Source of the DNA: Aurantibacter crassamenti
GTDB taxonomy: Bacteria > Bacteroidota > Bacteroidia > Flavobacteriales > Flavobacteriaceae
Direction of reading: 5' to 3'
Assembly (NCBI RefSeq): GCF_016811105.1
Contig: NZ_JAFBGM010000002.1
Span: 1,302,001 to 1,366,000, forward strand
DNA: 64,000 bases
The translations under genes and the position numbers were made by a program. Positions 44,619-53,919 of this stretch are shown here, in pieces (the stretch's first letter is position 1; each line of letters opens with the position of its first letter). Under the pieces are notes generated by a model, which saw nothing but the letters and a program-made list of their open reading frames with translations, was not told where the DNA came from and searched no databases.

Positions 44619-46594
44619 GACAAAACCCGATTAAGCTTTTTATTGAGTAACATATTCAACTGTAAATAATTTACTATTTCTTCTAAGGTCTCACTATTGT
44701 CATCATTCTTGTTTTCTGTATTTTTTTGTAATGCTTCCATTCGCTTTTTAATCAGAAAACAGCGCAAAGTTAAAATAGTCTCACTAACTAATTGAGATAC
44801 CCCTATCTTCTTATCTTTCGGGTAAATTTGTTTGCTTTCCCAATTGTGCAAACTATACTTTTCTTCCTCCATTAAAATAGAAGAGATTTCAGCAACTAGA
44901 CTTTGATCCATTTCAGCCATAAACGTGTTAATTGAAAAATCTTCTTTTTCATTCAACTCCGCAATTAATTTGTAGTAGATATCTCTAAACCGCTCATTGG
45001 TCAATTCAATTTCATCTTCTTGTAAATCAAGAAAAATTTTCTCATATACCTTTACTTCTGATGATTCAGGTTCTAATTCTAGATTACCATCTTCATTTTC
45101 TTTAAGAATTAAATCTTCAAACTTCTGCTCTTCATTACCATAAAGCAAGAGCATCTCAATAATTTTACGTTCTAATTCATATTGAACATCAACTTTTTCA
45201 GCAACAGGTTCAGTTTTAACTACCTCAAAAGCCTTTTGCTCTTGACGATCCTTTTTATTCTGATCAGACTGATCCTTTTTGCCAATTTGCGCTAAGGTGT
45301 TGAATAGTACGGATTCTGAAACATTCATGATTCGCGCACATTCTTGAATGTAGATTTCCTTTTGAATTCGATCAGGAATCTTAGCAATGCTATTCACAAT
45401 ATCACGAACCGTATCAGCTCTTTTTATAGGATCATCAGAGGCTTCTTGCATAAGAAGTGAAGCCTTAAATTGAATAAAATCTTTTGCGTTTTCTTGTAAA
45501 TAAAGAACAACGTCATCATACGTATTATTCTTAGAAAAACTATCAGGGTCTTCACCTTCCGGAAAAGTACAAACCTTGACATTCATACCCTGTTCAAGAA
45601 TCAAATCTATACCACGTAATGAAGCACGTAAACCAGCCGCATCACCATCAAAAAGCACGGTAATATTTTTTGTTAAACGATTAATTAATCGAATTTGCTC
45701 AGGTGTTAATGCAGTACCACTTGAAGCCACTACATTCTCAATACCACGCTGATTGAACTGTATAACATCAGTATACCCTTCAACCAGATAACAATTATCT
45801 TCTTTGGCAATTGCTTGTTTAGCATAATAAATACCATACAATACTTTACTCTTATGATAGATATCGCTTTCAGGCGAATTAAGGTACTTAGCAGCCTTTT
45901 TATCATTGGTTAGTATTCGACCTCCGAAACCCAAAACCCGGCCACTCATTGAATGAATAGGAAACATTACGCGACCTTTAAAACGGTCAAATTTTCTAGT
46001 TTTACTTGGCTCAAAAGAATCTTCTTTGACAATCGTCAATCCAGTTTTCTGAAGATAATTTAGTTGATAACCTTTATCGAGGGCAGTATTTGTAAAACTA
46101 TCCCATTGATCTAAACAATACCCAAGACTAAACTTCTTAATAGTTTCATCGGTGAAGCCTCTTTCTTTAAAATAAGTTAAAGCTATGGCCTTACCTGGTT
46201 CTGTATCATAAAGTGTTTCTTGAAAGTATTTACTAGCATATTCAGAAACTAAATACATGCTCTCACGCTCATCGGCTACCGCCTTTTCTTCATCAGTACG
46301 TTCAGTCTCTTCAACTTCAATATTATACTTCTTTGCAAGATATTTTATTGCTTCAGGATACGTGAAGTGCTCATGTTCCATTAAAAAGGCAACAATATTA
46401 CCACCTTTACCGCTACTAAAATCTTTCCATATTTGCTTAACCGGCGACACCATAAAACTTGGTGAACGTTCATCAGTAAACGGACTCAAACCTTTAAAGT
46501 TGGTTCCAGATTTTTTTAACTGTACAAAATCGCCAATAACCTCCTCAACACGGGCGGTTTCATAAACTTGATCTATGGTAGATTTTGAAATCAA
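44615..46594 (-). CDS. dnaG: DNA primase DnaG with degenerate zinc site
   Basis: Makes RNA primers at the replication fork. The 659 residues follow the DnaG order: N-terminal zinc-binding-type domain, TOPRIM core with YLVEGYTDVIQF and VLFDGDAAGLRAS, and a helical C-terminal region for the helicase. The CHC2-type zinc site is gone: aligned with E. coli, the Cys, His, Cys and Cys ligands read Ser37, Thr40, Asp58 and Ser61 (LSPFTDERSPSF and KQIWKDFSSGKGG). The scaffold around them is conserved, so the domain is kept without metal. Confidence 0.96.
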   Translation of the reverse strand: MISKSTIDQVYETARVEEVIGDFVQLKKSGTNFKGLSPFTDERSPSFMVSPVKQIWKDFSSGKGGNIVAFLMEHEHFTYPEAIKYLAKKYNIEVEETERTDEEKAVADERESMYLVSEYASKYFQETLYDTEPGKAIALTYFKERGFTDETIKKFSLGYCLDQWDSFTNTALDKGYQLNYLQKTGLTIVKEDSFEPSKTRKFDRFKGRVMFPIHSMSGRVLGFGGRILTNDKKAAKYLNSPESDIYHKSKVLYGIYYAKQAIAKEDNCYLVEGYTDVIQFNQRGIENVVASSGTALTPEQIRLINRLTKNITVLFDGDAAGLRASLRGIDLILEQGMNVKVCTFPEGEDPDSFSKNNTYDDVVLYLQENAKDFIQFKASLLMQEASDDPIKRADTVRDIVNSIAKIPDRIQKEIYIQECARIMNVSESVLFNTLAQIGKKDQSDQNKKDRQEQKAFEVVKTEPVAEKVDVQYELERKIIEMLLLYGNEEQKFEDLILKENEDGNLELEPESSEVKVYEKIFLDLQEDEIELTNERFRDIYYKLIAELNEKEDFSINTFMAEMDQSLVAEISSILMEEEKYSLHNWESKQIYPKDKKIGVSQLVSETILTLRCFLIKKRMEALQKNTENKNDDNSETLEEIVNYLQLNMLLNKKLNRVLS

Positions 46595-46726
46595 AACTTA
46601 ATTTTCTAAAAATAATTGTGAAGGTAAATATAAGCTAAAATCAACCTATCTAAAAAGCAATTTAAGAGTTCTCTGCTCTTTAGTTAGTGGTAATAAATTG
46701 ATTATTTTTATTCAAATTTCATTAAA

Positions 46727-46963
46727 ATGATATTCTTTTTCGGAACGCGTCCAGGAAAAACAGAAATTAAACCGCTTAAAAACGTTATTTGCAGTTATTG
46801 CGAACAAATGCAAACGCTCACCTTATCAAAAACAAATAATTGGTTTCATATTTTCTGGCTTAAAATCTTTAAAATATCAAGCAATAATATCATAGAATGT
46901 TCACATTGCAAACGATTATATTTTGAAGAAGAATTTACTAACGAAATGCGAAACGAATTATAA
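46727..46963 (+). CDS. Small zinc-ribbon protein
   Basis: A 78-residue protein with two CxxC knuckles, CSYC near residue 22 and CSHC near residue 58, on each side of a hydrophobic stretch (WFHIFWLKIFKI). It starts MIFFFGTRPGKTEIKP, a beginning shared by a Bacteroidota zinc-ribbon family. The function is unknown. It lies between dnaG (divergent) and the polyprenyl synthase (convergent, 3 nt between the stop codons) and has no obvious partner. Confidence 0.85.
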   Translation: MIFFFGTRPGKTEIKPLKNVICSYCEQMQTLTLSKTNNWFHIFWLKIFKISSNNIIECSHCKRLYFEEEFTNEMRNEL

Positions 46964-46966
46964 AAA

Positions 46967-47947
46967 TTACTTTTTACGATCCACAACATAATTCACCATA
47001 AGCTCTAGTGAATTTCTATATGATGATTCTGGGTAATTTCTCAATATTTTAAGTGCCTCATCTTTAAACTCTAGCATTTTTTTAACGGCATAATCTAATC
47101 CGCCATTAGCCTGTACAAAAGCAATAACTTCTTTTACTCGTTTTTTATCTCGATTATGATTCTTAATTGAGTTAATCAACCAGCTTTTCTCCTTTTTTGA
47201 GCAATTATTAAGCACAAAAATCAGCGGAAGCGTCATTTTCTGTTCTTTGATATCAATACCAATGGGCTTTCCTATTTTGTCTTCTCCGTAGTCAAAAAGG
47301 TCATCTTTAATCTGAAATGCCATTCCACAGAGTTCACCGAACTTTCTGAAAATTTCAACTTCAGGACTTTCTGGTTTTACAGAACAAGCCCCTAAAGCAC
47401 AGCAAGCGGCTATTAGTGTTGCCGTTTTTTGCCGAATAATCTCATAATAAACATCTTCAGTGATATCTAATCTACGTGCCTTTTCTAATTGCAAAAGTTC
47501 GCCTTCGCTAATTTCACGCATAGCAACTGAAATGATTTTCAAAAGGTCAAAATCATCATTATCAACCGATAGCAACATTCCCCTAGCTAATAAAAAATCA
47601 CCCACTAAAACGGCAATTTTATTTTTCCAAAGTGCATTAATAGAGAAGAAGCCTCGGCGTTTATTACTGTCATCAACAACGTCATCATGTACCAGTGAAG
47701 CAGTATGAATCAATTCAATTACTGAAGCACCCCGATAGGTACGGTCATTAACAGAGCCATTGTTCAATAATTTAGCCGTGAGAAATACAAACATTGGCCG
47801 CATTTGTTTACCCTTACGATTTACAATGTAATATGTAATACGATTTAAGAGCGCAACCTTAGACGTCATTGATTCAAGAAATTTAGCTTCAAAAAGCTCC
47901 ATTTCTTTTTCAATCGGTTCTTTTATTTGGGATACTATTTTCAACAA
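46967..47947 (-). CDS. Polyprenyl (long-chain) diphosphate synthase
   Basis: Head-to-tail prenyl transferase of 326 residues making the C30-C40 side chain used for menaquinone, or a related polyprenyl diphosphate. The first Asp-rich motif is HDDVVDDSNKRRG and the second is DDLFDYGEDKIGK; GKQMRPMFVFL near residue 48 binds IPP. Chain length cannot be read with certainty. The menaquinone methyltransferase gene near the left end of the window fits the first role. Confidence 0.92.
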   Translation of the reverse strand: MLKIVSQIKEPIEKEMELFEAKFLESMTSKVALLNRITYYIVNRKGKQMRPMFVFLTAKLLNNGSVNDRTYRGASVIELIHTASLVHDDVVDDSNKRRGFFSINALWKNKIAVLVGDFLLARGMLLSVDNDDFDLLKIISVAMREISEGELLQLEKARRLDITEDVYYEIIRQKTATLIAACCALGACSVKPESPEVEIFRKFGELCGMAFQIKDDLFDYGEDKIGKPIGIDIKEQKMTLPLIFVLNNCSKKEKSWLINSIKNHNRDKKRVKEVIAFVQANGGLDYAVKKMLEFKDEALKILRNYPESSYRNSLELMVNYVVDRKK

Positions 47948-48036
47948 CTATTGCAGTTTTAAAGAAAGGCTAAAGTGTTTCCATAAAAGTACTTAAAATA
48001 GGCTGATATGTACTATTTACGCTGATGAAATCTAAA

Positions 48037-49077
48037 TTATTGCTTATTAGCCAATTGTCCACAAGCAGCATCAATATCTTTACCTCTTGAACGACGCACA
48101 GTTACTGTAATACCATTTCGCTCTAAGGTGTTTACATATGTTTGAATGGCAGTGTCTTGCGCTTGTTTAAATTCACCATCATCAATAGGATTATATTCTA
48201 TTAAATTGACTTTTGAAGGCGCAAAGCGACAAAATTCAACTAGGGCATTAGCAGCCTCTTGGGTATCATTAATACCTTTCCAAACTATATACTCATATGT
48301 AATTCTGCTTTTGGTCTTTTCATACCAATATACTAACGACGCACGTAAGTCAGTAAGTGTAAATTTTGCATTAAATGGCATAATGGACGTTCGCACATCT
48401 TCAATAGCCGAATGTAACGATACAGCTAACTTAAATTTCACCTCATCATCGGCCATTTTACGTATCATTTTAGGCACCCCCGACGTAGAAACGGTTATTC
48501 GCTTTGGTGACATGCCCAAACCTTCTTCAGAAGTAATCTTATCAATTGCCTTTAAAACATTATTATAGTTCATTAAAGGCTCTCCCATACCCATAAAAAC
48601 AATATTACTCAACCTGCGGCCAAAATAGAGTCTACTTTCATTATCAATAGCTACAACTTGATCATAAATTTCATCAGGATTCAAATTTCGCATTCTTTTC
48701 AAACGCGATGTTGCACAGAATTTACAGTCCAAACTACAACCAACTTGACTAGAAACGCATGCTGTGGTTCTGCTTTTAGTAGGAATTAATACCGATTCAA
48801 CTACCAAGTCATCATGCAAACGAACAGCATTTTTAATTGTGCCATCGCTACTGCGTTGCATTAAGTCAACTTTTATATGATTGATAACAAAATTGTCTTC
48901 AAGCATTTTTCGGGTTTCTTTCGAAAGACTAGTCATTGCTTCAAAAGAATGAGCAGATTTTTGCCACAACCATTCATAGACTTGATTACCTCTAAACGAC
49001 TTATCGCCTTGAGAAACAAAAAAATCACGTAGTTGCTCTTTTGTTAAAGCCCTAATATCTTTCTTAACCGATTTCAT
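48037..49077 (-). CDS. rlmN: Dual-specificity RNA methyltransferase RlmN
   Basis: Radical SAM enzyme that methylates C2 of A2503 in 23S rRNA and A37 in some tRNAs. The 346-residue protein carries CSLDCKFC (radical SAM cluster), with VGCSLDCKFCATS intact, the MGMGEPLMNY motif, and the C-terminal CGQL with the resolving Cys in DAACGQL. It has its own transcript: the queA terminator lies just before its start. Confidence 0.97.
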   Translation of the reverse strand: MKSVKKDIRALTKEQLRDFFVSQGDKSFRGNQVYEWLWQKSAHSFEAMTSLSKETRKMLEDNFVINHIKVDLMQRSSDGTIKNAVRLHDDLVVESVLIPTKSRTTACVSSQVGCSLDCKFCATSRLKRMRNLNPDEIYDQVVAIDNESRLYFGRRLSNIVFMGMGEPLMNYNNVLKAIDKITSEEGLGMSPKRITVSTSGVPKMIRKMADDEVKFKLAVSLHSAIEDVRTSIMPFNAKFTLTDLRASLVYWYEKTKSRITYEYIVWKGINDTQEAANALVEFCRFAPSKVNLIEYNPIDDGEFKQAQDTAIQTYVNTLERNGITVTVRRSRGKDIDAACGQLANKQ

Positions 49078-49097
49078 TGTGCTAAAGATAGTGCAAT

Positions 49098-49134
49098 AAA
49101 AAATCCCGCTAATGCAACTAGCAAAGCGGGATTC
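49098..49134 (-). terminator. Intrinsic terminator after queA
   Basis: On the minus strand AATCCCGCT pairs with AGCGGGATT around a loop containing a GCTA/TAGC inner stem, followed by TTTTATT. It separates queA from rlmN. Confidence 0.85.
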
Positions 49135-49151
49135 TTATATTGAATTTTAAT

Positions 49152-50201
49152 TTATATAATCAACATCGCATCACCGTACGAGTAGAATTTATATTGTTCT
49201 AGTATCGCCTCTTTGTACGACTTTTTCATTAAATCGTGTCCCATAAACGCTGAAACCATCATTAATAATGTAGACTTTGGAAGGTGAAAATTGGTTACCA
49301 TCGCATTAGCAATACTAAACTCATACGGTGGAAAAACAAATTTATTTGTCCATCCATCAAAAGTATTTAAAGTATGCTGTGAAGAAACGGCACTCTCTAG
49401 TCCGCGCATTGCAGTTGTACCAACGGCACAAATTCTTCGTTTTCTTTCTTTAGCACCATTAACTATTTCAGTAGCTTTCTCATCAATGATTAGCTCTTCA
49501 CTATCCATTTTATGCTTAGACAAATCTTCAACTTCAACTGGGTTAAAAGTACCTAAACCTACGTGAAGTGTTAGCTCAGCAAATTTTATTCCTTTAATTT
49601 CTAAACGTTTCAATAAATGTTTAGAAAAGTGAAGTCCAGCTGTCGGAGCTGCAACAGCGCCCTCATGTTTGGCGTAAATTGTCTGATAGCGATCTTCATC
49701 ATCAGCCTCAACATCACGTTTAATGTATTTTGGTAAAGGTGTTTGACCTAAATCTCTAAGTTTTCTTCTGAAATCAATATAAGACCCATCATAAAGAAAA
49801 CGAAGTGTTCTACCTCTAGAGGTCGTATTATCTATAACTTCAGCAACAAGCGTATCATCATCACCAAAATACAATTTGTTACCAATTCTTATTTTTCTAG
49901 CAGGATCAACTAAAACATCCCAAAGACGTTGCTCTTCATTAAGTTCTCTCAACAAAAACACTTCAATTCTAGCACCCGTTTTCTCTTTATTACCATATAA
50001 TCTTGCAGGAAAAACCTTTGTATTGTTCAAGACCATCACATCGTCTTCATCAAAATAGTCAATCATGTCTTTGAACATCTTGTGTTCAATTTTACCTGTT
50101 TCTCTATGGATGACCATTAATTTTGATTCGTCCCTGTTTTCTGCGGGATATTCTGCCAAAAGGTTGTCAGGCAGTTCGAAACTGAAGTTTGATAATTTCA
50201 T
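49152..50201 (-). CDS. queA: S-adenosylmethionine:tRNA ribosyltransferase-isomerase QueA
   Basis: Forms epoxyqueuosine in the wobble position of GUN-anticodon tRNAs. The 349-residue protein starts [11 protein letters not shown] and shows [16 protein letters not shown], the central [19 protein letters not shown], and [10 protein letters not shown] with the typical C-terminal [14 protein letters not shown]. The length agrees with the family. A promoter match lies 34 nt upstream and an intrinsic terminator follows, so it is its own unit. Confidence 0.97.
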   Translation of the reverse strand: MKLSNFSFELPDNLLAEYPAENRDESKLMVIHRETGKIEHKMFKDMIDYFDEDDVMVLNNTKVFPARLYGNKEKTGARIEVFLLRELNEEQRLWDVLVDPARKIRIGNKLYFGDDDTLVAEVIDNTTSRGRTLRFLYDGSYIDFRRKLRDLGQTPLPKYIKRDVEADDEDRYQTIYAKHEGAVAAPTAGLHFSKHLLKRLEIKGIKFAELTLHVGLGTFNPVEVEDLSKHKMDSEELIIDEKATEIVNGAKERKRRICAVGTTAMRGLESAVSSQHTLNTFDGWTNKFVFPPYEFSIANAMVTNFHLPKSTLLMMVSAFMGHDLMKKSYKEAILEQYKFYSYGDAMLII

Positions 50202-50234
50202 TTATCGTATTTAGATTAGCAATTTTTGCGGCTG

Positions 50235-50242
50235 CAAATATA
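50235..50242 (-). promoter_or_regulatory. Predicted -7 promoter box for queA
   Basis: On the minus strand TATATTTG matches TAnnTTTG, with TTG 21 nt upstream (plus-strand CAA at 50264-50266), a good two-part promoter. Confidence 0.6.
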
Positions 50243-50288
50243 CAATGTGGAGATAGGGGTTGTCAAGTAAATTGATGTTTAATTACAT

Positions 50289-51518
50289 CTATATCTCATT
50301 GATGTCAAAATCTAGACCTTTTAAGTCACTCCAATAATCAGGATATGATTTAGAAACCACCTCAGCCTCATTGATAAAAAGCACTGTTTTCATTGCCAAA
50401 GGAGCAAATGCCATAGCCATTCTATGATCTTTGTATGTGTCAATTGCAATTCCACTTTTTATTTCTGAAGTAGCATTTATAGTTAAACTTTTATCAGTTA
50501 CAGAAATAGCACAACCTAATTTAGAAAGTTCTGTATGTAATGCTTCAAGCCGATCCGTTTCTTTAATCTTCAAGGTATGCAAACCTGTTAAATGACAACC
50601 AACACCTAAACCGAAGCATGTTACAGCAATGGTTTGCGCTATATCGGGGGCATTTGACAAATCACAAGAAATTGTAGCTTGTTCAATTTCTAAAACCTTT
50701 TTTAAAGTGATTTCATTCGCTTCAAAAGTAGTAGTTACCCCAAATTCTTTATAAATCTCAGAAAGTACACTGTCACCCTGAAGACTATCTTTTTTATATG
50801 CCGATAGTTTTATTTCGCTACCAATAGCACTTAAGGCAATAATGCTGTAAAAATACGATGCCGAGCTCCAATCGGACTCTACAACTAAAACACCATCATT
50901 CACTTCAGCTTTATAACTAACTTTAATTAAATTACCCTCAAAAGAATTAGCAACGCCAATTTGGTCCAACAAAGCCAAGGTCATTTTAATATACGGCACT
51001 GACGTAATTTTACCAACTAATTCAAGTTCTAAACCATTCGGAAGACTTGCACCCACCATCAACAATGATGAAATATATTGACTGCTTATGTTGGCAGGAA
51101 TACTCACTTTATTTTTTATTAAAGACGAGCCCTGAATATTTAAGGGTGGATAGCCTTCATTTTTGGCATATTCAATTTTAGCACCAAGTGAACGTAAAGC
51201 ATCTACCAGAACCCCAATTGGTCTTTCAGTCATTCGTTGTGAACCCGTAAGTAAGACACTTTTACCCGACTGCGACGCGAAATAACTTGTTAAAAAGCGC
51301 ATAGCAGTACCGGCATGATGAATATCTACCGTACCGTTTTCTACGGCTAGGCCTTTAGCCATTACTTGAGCATCATCAGAATTTGAAATATTTTCTATTG
51401 AAATATTGGGATACAAGGCTTTTAATAAAAGCAATCTATTTGATTCACTTTTTGAACCTGTAATTCTAATATTATTTTTAAGAAGGTCTTGAGGTGGTGG
51501 GCCGAGTTGTAATTTCAA
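50289..51518 (-). CDS. aroA: 3-phosphoshikimate 1-carboxyvinyltransferase (EPSP synthase)
   Basis: Sixth step of the shikimate pathway: joins phosphoenolpyruvate to shikimate 3-phosphate. The 409 residues contain the N-terminal ITGSKSESNRLL (substrate Lys and Ser), HHAGTAMRFLTSYFA in place of the usual NAGTAMRPL, and the C-terminal KETDRLEAL and DHRMAMAFAPL. The start codon is TTG at 51518; an in-frame stop lies upstream and no ATG keeps the conserved N-terminus. Its product feeds the Phe/Tyr operon further along. Confidence 0.95.
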   Translation of the reverse strand: MKLQLGPPPQDLLKNNIRITGSKSESNRLLLLKALYPNISIENISNSDDAQVMAKGLAVENGTVDIHHAGTAMRFLTSYFASQSGKSVLLTGSQRMTERPIGVLVDALRSLGAKIEYAKNEGYPPLNIQGSSLIKNKVSIPANISSQYISSLLMVGASLPNGLELELVGKITSVPYIKMTLALLDQIGVANSFEGNLIKVSYKAEVNDGVLVVESDWSSASYFYSIIALSAIGSEIKLSAYKKDSLQGDSVLSEIYKEFGVTTTFEANEITLKKVLEIEQATISCDLSNAPDIAQTIAVTCFGLGVGCHLTGLHTLKIKETDRLEALHTELSKLGCAISVTDKSLTINATSEIKSGIAIDTYKDHRMAMAFAPLAMKTVLFINEAEVVSKSYPDYWSDLKGLDFDINEI

Positions 51519-51566
51519 TGCTGTTTTCTCTTTTTCAATTGAATGGTAGAATCATTTTTTGAATAA

Positions 51567-51620
51567 CCTAAAAACAATTCTTTTTAGGTTACTGCTACTG
51601 TCTTTTTATGAGAGACAGTA
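51567..51620 (-). promoter_or_regulatory. aroA leader with two hairpins
   Basis: Between the predicted promoter and the aroA start are ACTGTCT/AGACAGT near 51598-51620 and TAACCTAAAAA/TTTTTAGGTTA near 51567-51594. The second is not followed by a U tract, so neither is a classic terminator of aroA. They may serve as terminator-like structures for the MazG-like gene upstream or as mRNA stability elements. Confidence 0.4.
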
Positions 51621-51627
51621 TATGCAA

Positions 51628-51635
51628 CAAAGATA
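51628..51635 (-). promoter_or_regulatory. Predicted -7 promoter box for aroA
   Basis: On the minus strand TATCTTTG matches TAnnTTTG, about 110 nt before the aroA TTG start, and lies just beyond the MazG-like gene's stop codon. Confidence 0.45.
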
Positions 51636-51637
51636 AG

Positions 51638-51964
51638 CTATTTCAGTTTTTCATTGTTTTGATGCCGGTTATGATCTCGTTTTGTTTTTATATCAAGTTT
51701 TTTATAAAAAGCTTCTTCAATATCAACACCTGTTTGATTTGCCAGACATAAAACTACAAAGAGCACATCTGCCAATTCTTCACCTAAATCTTTATTCTTA
51801 TCAGATTCTTTCTCACTTTGCTCACCATACCGTCTGGCAATTATACGAGCAACCTCGCCAACTTCTTCTGTAAGTTGGGCCATATTGGTCAATTCATTAA
51901 AATAACGAACCCCATGGTCATTTATCCACTTATCTACTTCCTGCTGCGCTGTCTTCAAACCCAT
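51638..51964 (-). CDS. MazG-like nucleotide pyrophosphohydrolase
   Basis: A 108-residue all-alpha NTP pyrophosphohydrolase of the MazG-like family, which hydrolyses (often aberrant) NTPs to NMP and PPi. The metal-binding pattern is visible: EEVGEVARIIARRYGE followed by EELADVLFVVL, with ExxE and ExxD-type acidic pairs. The start MGLKTAQQEV overlaps the end of the preceding DUF3857 gene by 35 nt. A gene of this type near dtd is common in flavobacteria. Confidence 0.9.
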   Translation of the reverse strand: MGLKTAQQEVDKWINDHGVRYFNELTNMAQLTEEVGEVARIIARRYGEQSEKESDKNKDLGEELADVLFVVLCLANQTGVDIEEAFYKKLDIKTKRDHNRHQNNEKLK

Positions 51965-53915
51965 TTCCAGTAATTTTAGACAAAACTACCTTTTCTGATT
52001 GTTTTTCGACTAATTGGTTGTAAAATTCTTTTAATAACAAATAATCTTGAGATGGAACAATACTTGTGTTCATCGCAACATTAGAATTTAAAACTAAAAA
52101 GCCGTCACGCTCAACAATTTCATATTTAAAAACTCCCATTCTTTCAGGTAATGAAAGTATTGCAGCTTCTGGGATAGACTCTACTTGATAACCTTCTGGA
52201 ATTTTAATTTTAACAACAAACGTATCTTCCCATGGAAAACCATATTCTACAGGGAACTCTCGAATTTCAGATTTAAATGGATTCTCATTTAGACCCTTAT
52301 AGAACAGGGGTGAAAAATAAAGCTTCCCTCCTGCTTCATCAACCACATCTTCTTTGTAAACATCATATGACTGAACAACTGGTTTTGATATATCTTCATT
52401 ATTTTTAATTTCATAATTAGATATTTCAATATCATCATTTTCTTTTTCTAAATTTTCAAGAAAACTATCTTGCGTGCCCTTGTTATATAAAGTTCTAAAA
52501 AGCATAGCATTATGCTCTGTATAACGTTGCTTACAATTACCTTCGATAGACCCGTCTTCATTAAGACTTACTTCAAGAACAGATATGTCAACTGATTTCT
52601 TTTTCGGTGTTAATTCAACCATAGTAGAAGTACCGCCATCTGAAATCATTCTTCCCCACCAATTTATTGCTCGTAATGGCAAAATATCAATTGAACTATA
52701 AGGATCAGTACCATCAACTAAGTAAACTTTACCTTCAATTTTTGCAGATGCAATTACATAATTAAAACCTTGTATTGTTGGAAAAAGTGGAATACCATTA
52801 TCTCTTGTACTCAATAATACCGGATACGCTTTGATCCCCGCATGTTTCAACATTGCAACAATCATTAAATTAATATCACCACTATTACCTACCTTTTCAT
52901 CATAGGCATTTTTTACACCTTCATCACAACCAACGCCTTTATGTTCATTCCATTTTACTTTGTTCTTAACGAAATTCACAACTATCTCAAGCCTTTTTTT
53001 CTGATCACTTATTTTAGCTAATTCAGCATCTAATTCGTCTTCAAAGTATTTTTTCTTTTTCAATTCTTTACCAAATGAGCTACTGTTATATATTGTCTCA
53101 ACCACATCATCCCAAGATTTAGAAAAATTTTCTTGTCGTACACCTGGTATTTCAAGTGATACAATTTCAAATTTCACTGCTGAACGGTAGTTATCAATAT
53201 TGGTTACAAAATGTTCTTCTTTTAGTGCAGGTACATCTGTTAAATTATATTCTGTTTTTATAGCTTGAACATCTAAAGAATTATTTAAAACACTTGTAGT
53301 TATTGGTTTTAACGGTAGAAAACCTTTCTGCCTTTGATTGAATTTAAAGTAATCAAAGATTCTCATTGAAGCTTCTATCTTTTTAATGGGTATTTCTTCT
53401 TGAAATCTAAATTCATCAATACTCTGAATAAAAGGTGAAGTAATTCTATATTTATATTCAACAACAGAACCTTCCTTTAAATTTGGCATTGTTAATTTAA
53501 CTTGCTTAATATTTTTGGAATATTCTGATTTAAAAATATTCTCTTTTTCAAGTTTAGTCTCAACAATTTTATCATCAACCAAAGCATAAGAGTATCCTTT
53601 CAGGCCACCAATTTCTTCATCGGTACTTCCGCTTTGGTAGAGGTTAATTATTTTGGTTGCATAGTCAAATCCATCATTATTATAAATCTTAATTCGCTCA
53701 TGAACTTCAGTAACCAATTCCAATCCTAAACCCTTATTATAATTATAATAAGAACTACGATAGCGATATAAATATGCAGCATTTGCTGAAGAGTCTTTAG
53801 CATATGATTTTTCAAGCAATTCAGCTTTAGAAACCTTTCCAAATTTTATTTCTTGAGCTTGTAATTCAAGACAAAAAACAAAAACTAATAGCAATAAAAA
53901 TTTAGACTTAATCAT
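51930..53915 (-). CDS. DUF3857/transglutaminase-fold protein, catalytically degenerate
   Basis: A 661-residue exported protein (signal peptide MIKSKFLLLLVFVFCLELQAQ). An N-terminal DUF3857 beta domain precedes a transglutaminase-like core at about residues 300-405. At the positions of the Cys-His-Asp triad it reads Ser345 (GNSGDINL), Tyr386 (GFNYVIAS) and Asp401 (LVDGTDP), so the nucleophile and the His are lost. The C-terminal part is beta-rich. It stands 4 nt after a homologous gene that keeps Cys and His; the pair looks like a duplication. Likely periplasmic or outer-surface; function unknown. Confidence 0.87.
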   Translation of the reverse strand: MIKSKFLLLLVFVFCLELQAQEIKFGKVSKAELLEKSYAKDSSANAAYLYRYRSSYYNYNKGLGLELVTEVHERIKIYNNDGFDYATKIINLYQSGSTDEEIGGLKGYSYALVDDKIVETKLEKENIFKSEYSKNIKQVKLTMPNLKEGSVVEYKYRITSPFIQSIDEFRFQEEIPIKKIEASMRIFDYFKFNQRQKGFLPLKPITTSVLNNSLDVQAIKTEYNLTDVPALKEEHFVTNIDNYRSAVKFEIVSLEIPGVRQENFSKSWDDVVETIYNSSSFGKELKKKKYFEDELDAELAKISDQKKRLEIVVNFVKNKVKWNEHKGVGCDEGVKNAYDEKVGNSGDINLMIVAMLKHAGIKAYPVLLSTRDNGIPLFPTIQGFNYVIASAKIEGKVYLVDGTDPYSSIDILPLRAINWWGRMISDGGTSTMVELTPKKKSVDISVLEVSLNEDGSIEGNCKQRYTEHNAMLFRTLYNKGTQDSFLENLEKENDDIEISNYEIKNNEDISKPVVQSYDVYKEDVVDEAGGKLYFSPLFYKGLNENPFKSEIREFPVEYGFPWEDTFVVKIKIPEGYQVESIPEAAILSLPERMGVFKYEIVERDGFLVLNSNVAMNTSIVPSQDYLLLKEFYNQLVEKQSEKVVLSKITGNGFEDSAAGSR

Positions 53916-53919
53916 GGTA

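Noticed and set aside
51519-51637. A second peptide attenuator before aroA
   Set aside because: The only ATG frame is six codons (MILPFN) with one Phe, and the hairpins are not followed by a U tract.
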